A DNA stretch of 64,000 nucleotides from contig JBBEWH010000123.1 in the NCBI GenBank assembly GCA_037414955.1, positions 5,075 through 69,074 on the forward strand, read 5' to 3'. Below, piece by piece: positions 52,285 through 60,040 of the stretch. The notes under the pieces are model-generated. The model was not told the DNA's origin. It was given only the letters and a program-made list of their open reading frames with translations, and ran no database searches. The translations under genes were made by a program, and so were the position numbers. The DNA comes from Phytohabitans sp037414955 (lineage in GTDB: Bacteria > Actinomycetota > Actinomycetes > Mycobacteriales > Micromonosporaceae). Numbering within the stretch: position 1 is the first letter of the stretch; every line of letters starts with the position of its first letter.

Positions 52285-53727
52285 TCACTCGGCGGGCTGC
52301 GAAAGCGGGGTCGCGAGCGGGGTGGCCGCCGGGCTCAGCGGCGTCACGAGCGCGTCCAGCGGGTCGGACGAGTCGCGCCGCTCCAGGGCGTCGACGTATC
52401 CGTCCGCGTCGCTGTCGACCAGCAGCGGGTCCAGGCCCAGCACCCGTTCCAGCGCGTCGTCGAGGCCGTCCTGGTCGGTGTCGACCCGGTCCGCGGCGAC
52501 GCTGCCGTCGAGGTGGCCGTCCTGGTCGCTGTCCGGCGCCGTCGGGTCGAGCCCGCGGGCCAGCTCGAACGCGTCGTCCAGCCGGTCGCCGTCGCTGTCC
52601 GCCCGGGTGGCGTCGCTGCCGGCGGTCACCAGCTCGTATCCGTCGGCGAGCCCGTCGCCGTCGGTGTCGGTGCGCTGCGCGTCGAGGCCGCGCCGGCGCT
52701 CCATCGCGTCGGTGAGCCCGTCCCGGTCGGTGTCCGGGCCGCCGAGCTCCGCCGGCGGGCTCGCCACCGCCGGCGTCGTCGCCGGCGAGGGCGTCGCGAG
52801 CGGGGTCGCCGTGCCGTCCGAGATCCCCGGTATCACCGCCGCGAACTCGAAGCGCCCCTCGGACTTGAACTCCCCGACCCCATACGCCCGGCCGCGCGCC
52901 TCGATCGTGGAACCGTCGCCGAGGCTGATCGCGACGTGCGCGCCCGGGGTGCGCCCGTCGCCGGGCCGGGGCTCGCGGTCGAAGGAGAACAGCAGCGCGC
53001 CGGGCGTGTTCCGGGCCTGCTCCACCGGGATCAGCAGGCCCTTCTCCTTGAGGTCCAGGAACTGCGCGGTGGCGCCGTCCGGGATCTCCACACCGGCCTG
53101 GTGCGCCGCCCACTGGGTCAGCTCCGAGCAGTCGAAGACGTCCGGGTTGGCGTCGGTCAGCTTCGTCTCGGCGCCGAAGACGTACTGGTCGCCGGCCTGG
53201 GCGCGGGCCACCTCCAGGAACTTCGCGAGCGCCGCGTTGCCGGCGCCGGTGCCGCCGCTGGCCGGCGCGGCGAGCGGCGCGGCGACCGGGGACTCGGCGC
53301 CGGGGCCGTCGGCGCCCGCCGACATCGGGTCGCCGTAGCCGGAGGTGCCGGTCCAGACGCCGCGGCCCGGCCCGTCGCCGAACGCGATCGCCGCCCGCTG
53401 CGCGTCGTCCTTGAACCGCAGGTACCGTGCGGCCGTGCCGCCGTGGATGACCGTCCACGGCGAGGCGTCCCGGCCGCCGCCGGACACCTCGAACGCGGCC
53501 TGCGCGTTCTGCAGCGGGTCGTAGAGGTTGAAGCGCCGGGCCAGGTCCGGGTGGGCCCGCACGTTGATCTGCCACAACCCGCGCGAGTCCTCGCGGACCG
53601 GGTTGTGCGCCTGGCTGTTGCCGCCGGACTCGGCCAGCGCGACCGCGGTCATGGTGGCCGCCTCGTCCGGGGAGAAGCCCGCACGGCGCGCGAAACCGTA
53701 GATCTGTTCCGCTGAGAACCTGGGCAT
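52285..53727 (-). CDS. lysozyme-like/NlpC-P60 hydrolase with calcium repeats
   Basis: 480 residues. The first 95 residues form a transglycosylase-like domain (ALAESGGNSQAHNP with Glu33, SRGLWQIN). An NlpC/P60-type peptidase follows, with Cys near 199 in VFDCSELTQWAAHQ and His near 263 in GAHVAISLG. From about 335 on, five thrombospondin type 3-like repeats (DTDGDGLADGYE) bind calcium and end in a Thr/Pro tail. There is no signal peptide, so export may use another route. The two catalytic domains could cut peptidoglycan glycan and peptide bonds. First gene of the operon with the Ig-TM and Hsp70 proteins; back to back with the LuxR-AAA+ unit. Confidence 0.8.
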   Translation of the reverse strand: MPRFSAEQIYGFARRAGFSPDEAATMTAVALAESGGNSQAHNPVREDSRGLWQINVRAHPDLARRFNLYDPLQNAQAAFEVSGGGRDASPWTVIHGGTAARYLRFKDDAQRAAIAFGDGPGRGVWTGTSGYGDPMSAGADGPGAESPVAAPLAAPASGGTGAGNAALAKFLEVARAQAGDQYVFGAETKLTDANPDVFDCSELTQWAAHQAGVEIPDGATAQFLDLKEKGLLIPVEQARNTPGALLFSFDREPRPGDGRTPGAHVAISLGDGSTIEARGRAYGVGEFKSEGRFEFAAVIPGISDGTATPLATPSPATTPAVASPPAELGGPDTDRDGLTDAMERRRGLDAQRTDTDGDGLADGYELVTAGSDATRADSDGDRLDDAFELARGLDPTAPDSDQDGHLDGSVAADRVDTDQDGLDDALERVLGLDPLLVDSDADGYVDALERRDSSDPLDALVTPLSPAATPLATPLSQPAE

Positions 53728-53955
53728 GGGATCGACAATAAAACGCGTGTGCCACGAAAAGACCGCCCGTTGCACCTTTGGGCAAATAAAGAGGCAGATC
53801 ATTTTCTCCGCACCGGCCAAAACGCGACAAGATCGGTAAACGCGCGGGCCGAAACGCGACAGATTTTGGGTGAAACTACTGTTGTCCGGGGTGAATGCCC
53901 AGTCGCATGATTGCTGCGGGGGAACGCCGCTCACTCGGCCAGGGAGGTGGTGTCG

Positions 53956-54564
53956 GTGCCGCCTTCCGTCTGGATCGACGATGGCCACGCGATCGTGCGG
54001 CGGGGCATGGCCGCGTGCCTGCAACAGTCCGGATTCATCGTGCGCGGCGAGAGTGTCGCGCTGAGCCCGACACCGGCGATGACCGGGCTCGACGTACTGA
54101 TCTTCGAGTACCAGGGTGGCGCGCTGCGCCGCGCGGTGCGGCTGGCCGCCGGCCACCCGACCCGCCTGGTCGCCACCATCCGGGGCGCCGGCGAGCAGCA
54201 CGTCCGGGAGATCGTCGACGCCGGCGTCGGCGCCGTCCTCCCACACGAGACGCTCGACCCGGAGACGCTGGTCACCAGCCTGCGCGCGGTGGTGGCCGGC
54301 ACGGTCACGCTCCCCGGGGACATGCTGGCCCGGCTGCTCGTGCACGTCCGGCAGCACTCGCAGCTCGGCCCGGCGGAGCTCAACACCCGCGAGCGGTCCG
54401 TGCTGCGCCTGCTCGCCGACGGCATGGACACCCGCGGCATCGCCGAAGACCTCTGCTTCTCCGAGCGCACCGTGAAGAACGTCGTCCACGACCTGCTCAC
54501 CAAGCTGAACTGCCGCACCCGGGCGCAAGCGGTCGCCCTCGCGACCCGGCAGGGCGTCATCTAG
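53956..54564 (+). CDS. LuxR-type regulator with degenerate receiver
   Basis: 202 residues. The C-terminal LuxR/NarL helix-turn-helix is typical (LNTRERSVLRLLADGMDTRG, CFSERTVKNVVHDLL). The N-terminus looks like a receiver domain (WIDDGHAIVRRGMAACLQ), but the expected phospho-acceptor Asp is replaced: the strand reads VLIFEYQGG. It is probably not controlled by a classical kinase. The start is GTG 53956, eight bases after GGGAGG. It lies 2 bp upstream of the AAA+ gene, so it probably regulates its own operon. Confidence 0.8.
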   Translation: MPPSVWIDDGHAIVRRGMAACLQQSGFIVRGESVALSPTPAMTGLDVLIFEYQGGALRRAVRLAAGHPTRLVATIRGAGEQHVREIVDAGVGAVLPHETLDPETLVTSLRAVVAGTVTLPGDMLARLLVHVRQHSQLGPAELNTRERSVLRLLADGMDTRGIAEDLCFSERTVKNVVHDLLTKLNCRTRAQAVALATRQGVI

Positions 54565-54566
54565 GG

Positions 54567-56546
54567 ATGACCGAGCCGTGGCTGGTGCTCGCGGACGTGC
54601 TGCTGCAGCGCGAGGCGCTGGTCTGCCGGCTGGGCGAGGGGCGGCCGCCGCGCGACTTCGCCGGGCTGTTCATCGGTCAGGAAGACCTCGACCGGGTGCT
54701 CGCCACCCTGCCCGGGCTCGACGGCCCGGTCGCGGAGCGGGTGACGGCCGTGCGCGAGCAGGTCCAGGGCGACGTGGCGCGGGCACGCAAGGACTTCACC
54801 GACGCGCTGGCCGGCCCGTCGCGGTTCGCCGCGCTGGTCCGGTCCGCCGGCCTCACCGCGCCGGAGGCCGAGGCGCTGGCCCTGGTCGCGGCCGTCGAGC
54901 TGGCGCCCGCCCGGCAGCGCCTGGTCGCGTACGTCCAGGATTCCGTACAGCTGCCGCAGCTCACCGTCGCCACGCTCGCGCGGATCTTCGACGGGCCCGG
55001 TAGCGACGGGCCGGGGGCGCGGGTGGTCGCGCCGGACTCCGCGCTGCGCCGCGCCGAGCTGGTCGACGTCGGCGCCGCCGGGTCGTGGGCCACCCGGGTG
55101 TGCGCGCTGCCGGCCCGGGTCGCCTGGCACCTGTGCGGCGACCGCTCGGCCGACCCCGACCTCCCACCCGGCGCCGAGCGCCACCTCACGGAGTTTGGAA
55201 GGGACCCTTCCTATGCGAAAAGCGATAACAAGGGGCCCTTCCTTGCGGGTGGGTTGCTGTTGATCAACGGTGGCGACCGGGAGAGCCGGCTGCGGGCCGT
55301 CGACGACCGGTGGCCCGGCCGCGGGCGGCTCCGCTGCGCGGTACCCGCGAATGCCCCGCAGTGGGCCGCCGTCGTGCGCGAGGCGACGCTCGAAGATCTG
55401 GTGGTGGTCCTGGAACTGGCCGCGCCGCTGGACGCGGCCGCGTGCGACCGCGTCGCGCGCGCCGGCCACCTGGCGTGGGCGCTGTCCTCGCGGCCCGAGC
55501 TGCCGCTCGAGACCGTGCCGCCGGCGCCGTGGCGGGAGGTGCGGGTCGCGGGCGGCGAGGCCGACGCCGGTGACTGGCAGGCCGCGCTCGGGCGGCCACC
55601 CGATCCGGGGTACCGGCTGGACCGTGACCAGCTCCGGTTGGTCTCGTTGGCGACCCGGGCCGCAGGCGGCGGCCTCTCGGCGGCCGTGCGCCGGCTCGCC
55701 GGCGGGCATCTGGACGGCGTGGCGGTGCGGGTACGCCCGCGGCGCACCTGGGAGGACCTCATCGTGCCGCCCGACGATGCCCGGCAGCTACGCGAGCTGG
55801 CGGCCCGGCACCGCGGGCGCGACGTCGTCTACCGGCAGTGGGGCTTCCCCTCGGTGCCGTCGACCGGCACGGTGGCGCTGTTCGCCGGGCCCTCGGGCAC
55901 CGGCAAGACGCTCGCCGCCGAGGTGGTCGCCGGCGAGCTGGGCCTCGATCTGTACAAAGTGGACCTCTCGGCGGTGGTCAGCAAGTACATCGGCGAGACG
56001 GAGAAGAACCTGGAGCGCATCTTCGGCGCCGCGGCGGCCGGCGACCTGGTGCTCTTCTTCGACGAGGCGGACGCGCTGTTCGGCAAGCGGTCCGAGGTCA
56101 GCGACGCGCACGACCGGTACGCCAACATCGAGGTGGCCTACCTGCTGCAGCGGCTGGAGACCTACGACGGCCTGGTGGTGCTGGCCACCAACCTGCAGCG
56201 CAACATCGACCAGGCGTTCCTGCGGCGCATCTCGTTCGCGGTCGACTTCGTGCTGCCCGAGGAGGAGCAGCGGCGGGCGATCTGGGCGCGCTCGTTCCCG
56301 GCCGGCGCGCCCACAGTGGATCTGGACCTCGACTTCCTGGCTCGGCAGTTCAAGATCACTGGTGGCGTGATCCACAACGCCGCGCTGGGCGCCGCCTTCC
56401 GCGCCGCCGACGACGGCTCGCCGATCACCATGCGCCACGTCGCACTGGCGCTCAAGCGCGAGTTCCAGAAGCTCGGCCGCCTCCGCACCGAAGTCGAGTT
56501 CGAACGCTACTTCCACCTGGTCAACCCCGACCCGTCCACCCCATGA
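54567..56546 (+). CDS. AAA+ ATPase, contractile-injection-system type
   Basis: 659 residues. A helical N-terminal half (about 1-400) is followed by one AAA+ module: Walker A GPSGTGKT near residue 440, Walker B LVLFFDEADALFGKR, sensor 1 VVLATNLQRNID, Arg finger RRISFAVDF. This is the ATPase type found with phage-tail-like contractile injection systems (family knowledge). Residues about 210-225 are encoded by an inserted palindrome (DPSYAKSDNKGPFLAG). The next gene encodes a DUF4255 protein, a second injection-system marker. ATG 54567 follows the LuxR stop by two bases; TGA comes from a class A repeat. Confidence 0.82.
   Translation: MTEPWLVLADVLLQREALVCRLGEGRPPRDFAGLFIGQEDLDRVLATLPGLDGPVAERVTAVREQVQGDVARARKDFTDALAGPSRFAALVRSAGLTAPEAEALALVAAVELAPARQRLVAYVQDSVQLPQLTVATLARIFDGPGSDGPGARVVAPDSALRRAELVDVGAAGSWATRVCALPARVAWHLCGDRSADPDLPPGAERHLTEFGRDPSYAKSDNKGPFLAGGLLLINGGDRESRLRAVDDRWPGRGRLRCAVPANAPQWAAVVREATLEDLVVVLELAAPLDAAACDRVARAGHLAWALSSRPELPLETVPPAPWREVRVAGGEADAGDWQAALGRPPDPGYRLDRDQLRLVSLATRAAGGGLSAAVRRLAGGHLDGVAVRVRPRRTWEDLIVPPDDARQLRELAARHRGRDVVYRQWGFPSVPSTGTVALFAGPSGTGKTLAAEVVAGELGLDLYKVDLSAVVSKYIGETEKNLERIFGAAAAGDLVLFFDEADALFGKRSEVSDAHDRYANIEVAYLLQRLETYDGLVVLATNLQRNIDQAFLRRISFAVDFVLPEEEQRRAIWARSFPAGAPTVDLDLDFLARQFKITGGVIHNAALGAAFRAADDGSPITMRHVALALKREFQKLGRLRTEVEFERYFHLVNPDPSTP
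55197..55242. repeat. class D palindrome inside a coding sequence, copy 2
   Basis: GGAAGGGACCCTT at the left and AAGGGGCCCTTCC at the right around a loop with AAAAGCGATA. The loop and right arm, including the following TTGCGG, match copy 1 almost base for base. It is in frame in the AAA+ ATPase gene and does not stop translation. Confidence 0.88.
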
Positions 56547-56584
56547 TCAAACGCTTATCGCTACGTGAGGAGCGCCTTGATCAC
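56543..56584. repeat. class A palindromic repeat, diverged short form
   Basis: ATGATCAAACGCTTATCG at the left and GCGCCTTGATCAC at the right. Shorter and less paired than the others, but the left tip again supplies the TGA stop, here of the AAA+ gene. Confidence 0.65.
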
Positions 56585-56656
56585 GGGCTGGCGCCGCCGC
56601 CCGAAGGTGCAGACTTGTGGTCACAGTCCCGCCGGCGGCCCGTTGGAGCGGTGGGC

Positions 56657-57280
56657 ATGGTGTGCACTGGCGGGGTGCTGCATCTACTCGACGAGTCGCT
56701 GGAGGCGTTCCTGCGCACGACCGTGCCGCTGCCCGCGCGAGACGTCGACATCGTCTTCGACGCGCCGGACGGCGACTGGGCGGCCGGCGTATCCCGCCCC
56801 ACGGTCGACCTCTACCTGTGGGACGTGCGCCCCAACCTCTCCGAGCGGGAGTACGGCGACGTGGTGATCGCCGAGGACGACGGCCGCCGGATCCGCCGCG
56901 ACCCACTGCCCAGAGTGGACTGCCGGTACCTGGTGACCGCCTGGACCCGCGAGGTGCGCGACGAGCACTCGCTGCTGGGCGACGTTCTGGCCGCGCTGCT
57001 GCTGCACCGGGTGATCGCCGCCGAACACCTGCGCGGCCCGTTCGCGACGGTGCGGCCGCTGCCGACCGTGACCCTGCGCAGCGGCGACGGCACCGAGAAC
57101 TCCGACTTCTGGTCGGCGATCGGCGGTCAGCTCAAACCCGGCCTCGACGTGGTCATCACGACCACAGTGGACGCCGCCGTACTGACCCGCACCGGCCCTC
57201 CGGTCCGCGAGGTCCTCCCCACCGTCGCCAACACCGCCCCCCACCCAAACGGCACCACCCTCCTCACCCCACCCCCCTAA
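56657..57280 (+). CDS. DUF4255 (Pvc16 N-terminal-like) protein
   Basis: 207 residues: LLDESLEAFLRTTVPLPARD, VDIVFDAPDGDW, RPTVDLYLWDVRPNLSER, VDCRYLVTAWT, EHSLLGDVLAALL. These match the DUF4255 family, which caps or terminates the tube in phage-like contractile injection systems (family knowledge). ATG 56657 follows GGAG by nine bases. It lies 110 bp after the AAA+ gene with a class A repeat between. No sheath, tube or baseplate gene follows; the next 870 bases are repeats. Confidence 0.82.
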   Translation: MVCTGGVLHLLDESLEAFLRTTVPLPARDVDIVFDAPDGDWAAGVSRPTVDLYLWDVRPNLSEREYGDVVIAEDDGRRIRRDPLPRVDCRYLVTAWTREVRDEHSLLGDVLAALLLHRVIAAEHLRGPFATVRPLPTVTLRSGDGTENSDFWSAIGGQLKPGLDVVITTTVDAAVLTRTGPPVREVLPTVANTAPHPNGTTLLTPPP

Positions 57281-57310
57281 CCCACCCCGCCGCGCCCCAC
57301 CCACGCGGGG

Positions 57311-57423
57311 GTCCCGCGTCCCACGCGGCGCGTCCCGCGTCCCACGCGGCGCGTCCCGCGTCCCACGCGGCGCGTCCCGCGTCCCACGCGGCGCGTCCCG
57401 CGTCCCACGCGGCGCGTCCCGCG
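57311..57423 (+). repeat. perfect 21-bp tandem repeat, 5.4 copies
   Basis: Five identical units beginning GTCCCGCGTCCCACG plus part of a sixth. Because 21 is a multiple of three, frames across it stay open and translate into a 7-residue repeat, but no start or ribosome site supports a gene. Confidence 0.92.
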
Positions 57424-57436
57424 CTCCATCCGCGTG

Positions 57437-57493
57437 GATCAAGGGCTTGGGCACGTGGTTTGATCTCTGATCCGTGTGCCCGAGCCCTTGATC
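57437..57493. repeat. class B palindrome, copy 2
   Basis: GATCAAGGGCTTGGGCAC pairs with GTGCCCGAGCCCTTGATC (one mismatch), with the loop containing TTTGATCTCTGATCC. Related to copies at 42.7 and 58.0 kb. Confidence 0.85.
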
Positions 57494-57922
57494 GGCGCGG
57501 ATCTCCTTGATCGCGGCCGCGCCACGGCATGCCGCTGCCCGCCGCGTCTGCTGTGCTGACGGCGTGCCGCTGCACGCCGCGCCCGCTTCGTGCAGCGTCC
57601 GCCGCGTCTGCCGTGCCGCCGTGCCCGCCGCGCCCGCCGCGTACGCCGTGCCCGCCGTGTACGCCGTGCCGCGGCGCCCGCCGCGTGCCATGCCCGCTGC
57701 GAGCGCCGGGCTCTGCCCCGGACGTCGGGCCCTGCTACGGGGCGCTGACCTCCCGTGGGCGGGCGGGGCCCGCGGTGAATGCGCGCTGCCGCGGGTCGGG
57801 CACCACTGTGGGCGGCGGGCCACACCGAGGCGGCAGGCCATACCAAGGCGCGGGGCCACACCGTGGGCGGCGGCGCGCGCTGCCTAGCCGTGCGGCGCGA
57901 CCGTAGGCCGTGCGGCCGGCTT

Positions 57923-57979
57923 GATCGTTGTCCCAAAACCTCCTACGCCGGGTTTTGTCGAGTCTTTGGGACAACGATC
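57923..57979. repeat. class C palindrome
   Basis: Perfect 15-bp arms GATCGTTGTCCCAAA / TTTGGGACAACGATC with a 27-nt loop. No second copy is seen in the window. Confidence 0.85.
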
Positions 57980-58034
57980 ATGCAAGCACGGCGAGGGTCA
58001 TCGCCCAGCGCCGTCGATCAAGGGAATGTAGGTC

Positions 58035-58091
58035 GATCATGGGCCCAGGCACATGGTTTAGAGATCCAACCATGTGCCCAAGCCCTTGATC
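58035..58091. repeat. class B palindrome, copy 3
   Basis: GATCATGGGCCCAGGCACAT pairs imperfectly with ATGTGCCCAAGCCCTTGATC; the loop reads GGTTTAGAGATCCAACC, the reverse complement of the loop motif in the other copies. Confidence 0.82.
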
Positions 58092-58156
58092 GACGGGGGA
58101 GGGGAGTGATCGACGGGGAGTGGGTGTGGGGAGGGAGTGGGTGTGGGGAGGGTGGG

Positions 58157-58711
58157 TTAGGTGGGGAGTAGGGACCAGGTGGTTAGGGCGAGGGTTGCTA
58201 GGAGGATCAGGGTCGCTAGCCAGAGGTCGGCGCCGAAGCGGCCGGGCATGCGGAGTCGGGTGTAGAACGTGTCGCGTCGCCCGCCCCCGTCCAGCGCGCG
58301 GTTGAGCGCGCGCAGGATCGTGTCGAGGAGGTCGATGTCGTTGATCTCGAGTACCGGTTGATGCCGGCCGTCGACGATGGCGACCAGCTGTAACGGCCGA
58401 GGTGTCCGCCGGACCTTGATCAGCGTGCCGCACATGTACGCGGTCACCGTCGCCAGCACACCGAGCCGGAGCGGGGTGGACTCGCTGACAACCGTCACCG
58501 CGCCGACGGCCGCGAGCAGGACCGGCGCGGCCGCGAGCAGGACGCGCACGCTCCGGGGCCGCGGCCCGCTCACCACCCACCACCGGGTGGTCGCACGAAG
58601 GGGGTACCGGTAACGGCCGACGCTCAGCCAGTGCCGGGAAACGGTGACACCGTGGCTGGCGAACAGCACCTCGTCGGTCGAAGGCGTCGAAGTCGTCGGG
58701 GTCTCAGTCAC
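58157..58711 (-). CDS. small membrane protein, DUF6232-like
   Basis: 184 residues from GTG 58711. The N-terminal half has a short beta part (LFASHGVTVSRHWLSVGRYR) then two adjacent membrane segments (VRVLLAAAPVLLAAVGAVTVV; LRLGVLATVTAYMCGTL). A cytoplasmic domain (LQLVAIVDGRHQPVLEINDID) and a last C-terminal membrane segment follow. The pattern recalls DUF6232 proteins; the assignment is tentative. It stands alone, downstream of the sigma operon on the same strand. Confidence 0.6.
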   Translation of the reverse strand: MTETPTTSTPSTDEVLFASHGVTVSRHWLSVGRYRYPLRATTRWWVVSGPRPRSVRVLLAAAPVLLAAVGAVTVVSESTPLRLGVLATVTAYMCGTLIKVRRTPRPLQLVAIVDGRHQPVLEINDIDLLDTILRALNRALDGGGRRDTFYTRLRMPGRFGADLWLATLILLATLALTTWSLLPT

Positions 58712-58758
58712 GGGAGTTATGCATAGCACTATGTCGATGATCGTGTTGTCCCTAAATA

Positions 58759-58810
58759 GGGATCTTGACGAGTTTCGCGCTGATCCGGACCGAAACTCGC
58801 CAAGATTCCC
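58759..58810. repeat. class E palindrome after the sigma-factor gene
   Basis: GGGATCTTGACGAGTTTCG pairs with CGAAACTCGCCAAGATTCCC with two mismatches, loop about 13 nt. It begins 12 bp past the stop of the minus-strand sigma factor gene, so it may also end that transcript. Confidence 0.7.
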
Positions 58811-58821
58811 AGGCGCGAGCG

Positions 58822-59382
58822 TCAGGTGCGGACGAACTCCTCCCCGAGGAGTGACCGGAGCCTGGTGAGCGCGCGGGCGCTCTGCGTCTTCACCACGGAG
58901 GTGGATACGCCGAGGATCTCGGCGACGGTCTCCACGCTGTGGTCCTCCCAGTAGCGCAGCACCACGATGGCCTGGTCGCGTGCGGGCAGCGTGGCCAGCG
59001 CGTGCATCAACGTGACGTGCAGTTCCGCCGTCACCGCCGCGGGCGGCTCCGCCGACTCGGGCAGCTCGGCGAGCACGACCTCCGCGCTGCTGCGCCGTTT
59101 GCGCTGGTCGAAGACCGCGTTCAGCAGCACCCGGCGGCTGTACGCCGGGAGGTTCGCGGTCCGCGAGATCCGGCCCCACGACGCGTACATGCGCGCGAGC
59201 GCGGTCTGCGTCAGATCCTGGGCGAGGTGCCAGTCTCCGCACATCAGGTACGCGATGCGCCGCAACCGGGGTGCGGTGGCCGCGACGAACGCGGTGAACT
59301 CGTCGTCCGCGGCGGCCTGCCGGCGCCGTCTGGCCAGGCTCCAGCGGGCGAGAGGCCCGTGCGCGGCGAGCCCCCGCGTCAC
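58822..59382 (-). CDS. SigE-family ECF sigma factor
   Basis: 186 residues. Region 2 is DEFTAFVAATAPRLRRIAYL with WHLAQDLTQTALARMYASW; region 4 is LPARDQAIVVLRYWEDHS then VETVAEILGVSTSVVKTQSA. This is the actinobacterial SigE family (not the mycobacterial SigE orthologue by itself). The start is GTG 59382, overlapping the upstream stop by GTGA, so it is translationally coupled to the membrane protein encoded before it. Confidence 0.88.
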   Translation of the reverse strand: MTRGLAAHGPLARWSLARRRRQAAADDEFTAFVAATAPRLRRIAYLMCGDWHLAQDLTQTALARMYASWGRISRTANLPAYSRRVLLNAVFDQRKRRSSAEVVLAELPESAEPPAAVTAELHVTLMHALATLPARDQAIVVLRYWEDHSVETVAEILGVSTSVVKTQSARALTRLRSLLGEEFVRT

Positions 59383-59966
59383 TCGGTGTCCCTGGTGGGT
59401 TCCGGGCAGCCGGCGCCCGAGACCGCCTCGACGCCGGGCCAGCCCTCGACCTCGTCGACGAACGCCGCGTCCCCGGCCGGCATCGCCAGCCGCACGTGGA
59501 ACGACTCGGGCACCTGCTCGACGCGTACCGCGTGGACGAGGTCGGGCGAGTCCCGGTACATGCGGGCGAACTGGGCATAGGCCGCCGCCCTGCTCACGTA
59601 TCGCACCTCCCGGATCCGGTGGTCCGACCGCAGCCTCTTGTGCAAGGCGTCGCGTTGCTGGTCCGTGACGTCGGGGCGCAGGAAGATGGCGGCGCTGTCG
59701 GTCGCGAACCGCACCTCCGCGCACGCCACCGCCATCGCCAGCGAGATCGGCGTACGCTGCGCCGGCGGCACGGTCGGCGCGGGTGACAGGGCCACGATGA
59801 TGGTGGTGGCGACCGCGGCCACCGCCGCCGCACCGCCGCCCATGACGAGGCGGCGCCGGTGGCGCAGGCGTCGCCCGCTGGTGATCGCCTCCCGCGCGAC
59901 GTCCTCGCGCGACGGCGGCGGCTCGTCGCTGAGCGCCCGGTCAAAGAGCGTCCGTAGCTGGTTCAC
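59379..59966 (-). CDS. single-TM protein with FtsX-like ectodomain
   Basis: 195 residues. The cytoplasmic N-terminus of about 40 residues is charged (LRTLFDRALSDEPPPSREDV), one membrane helix follows (VMGGGAAAVAAVATTIIVAL), then an extracytoplasmic domain AAIFLRPDVTDQQRDALHKR, REVRYVSRAAAYAQFARMYR and VPESFHVRLA, characteristic of the FtsX ectodomain. The four FtsX permease helices are missing. Start GTG 59966 after GGAGAG. Coupled to the sigma gene, it takes the place of an anti-sigma factor and may be one (inference). Confidence 0.75.
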   Translation of the reverse strand: MNQLRTLFDRALSDEPPPSREDVAREAITSGRRLRHRRRLVMGGGAAAVAAVATTIIVALSPAPTVPPAQRTPISLAMAVACAEVRFATDSAAIFLRPDVTDQQRDALHKRLRSDHRIREVRYVSRAAAYAQFARMYRDSPDLVHAVRVEQVPESFHVRLAMPAGDAAFVDEVEGWPGVEAVSGAGCPEPTRDTE

Positions 59967-60040
59967 GTCTCTCCAGTCCTCGTGATGAGTTTCCACCTCA
60001 TAGGACTGGGTGGAGAGGTGAATCGGTCGCACCCTCTCCG

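Larger units (their letters stand above)
57281..58156. other. repeat-rich non-coding stretch
   Basis: No supported gene. It holds a perfect 21-bp tandem array (57311-57423), a low-complexity GCCGCG/CCGCGT-rich stretch (about 57530-57900), and three large palindromes (57437-57493, 57923-57979, 58035-58091). Long frames here are Arg/Pro/Ala-rich in every direction and are explained by composition. Confidence 0.7.

Noticed and set aside
57311..57423. 21-bp repeats considered as a CRISPR array
   Set aside because: Units are contiguous without spacers and no cas genes are near.
57264..57859. Long minus-strand frames across the tandem repeat, collagen-like products
   Set aside because: The openness is due to a repeat period divisible by three and extreme GC content; no start signals.
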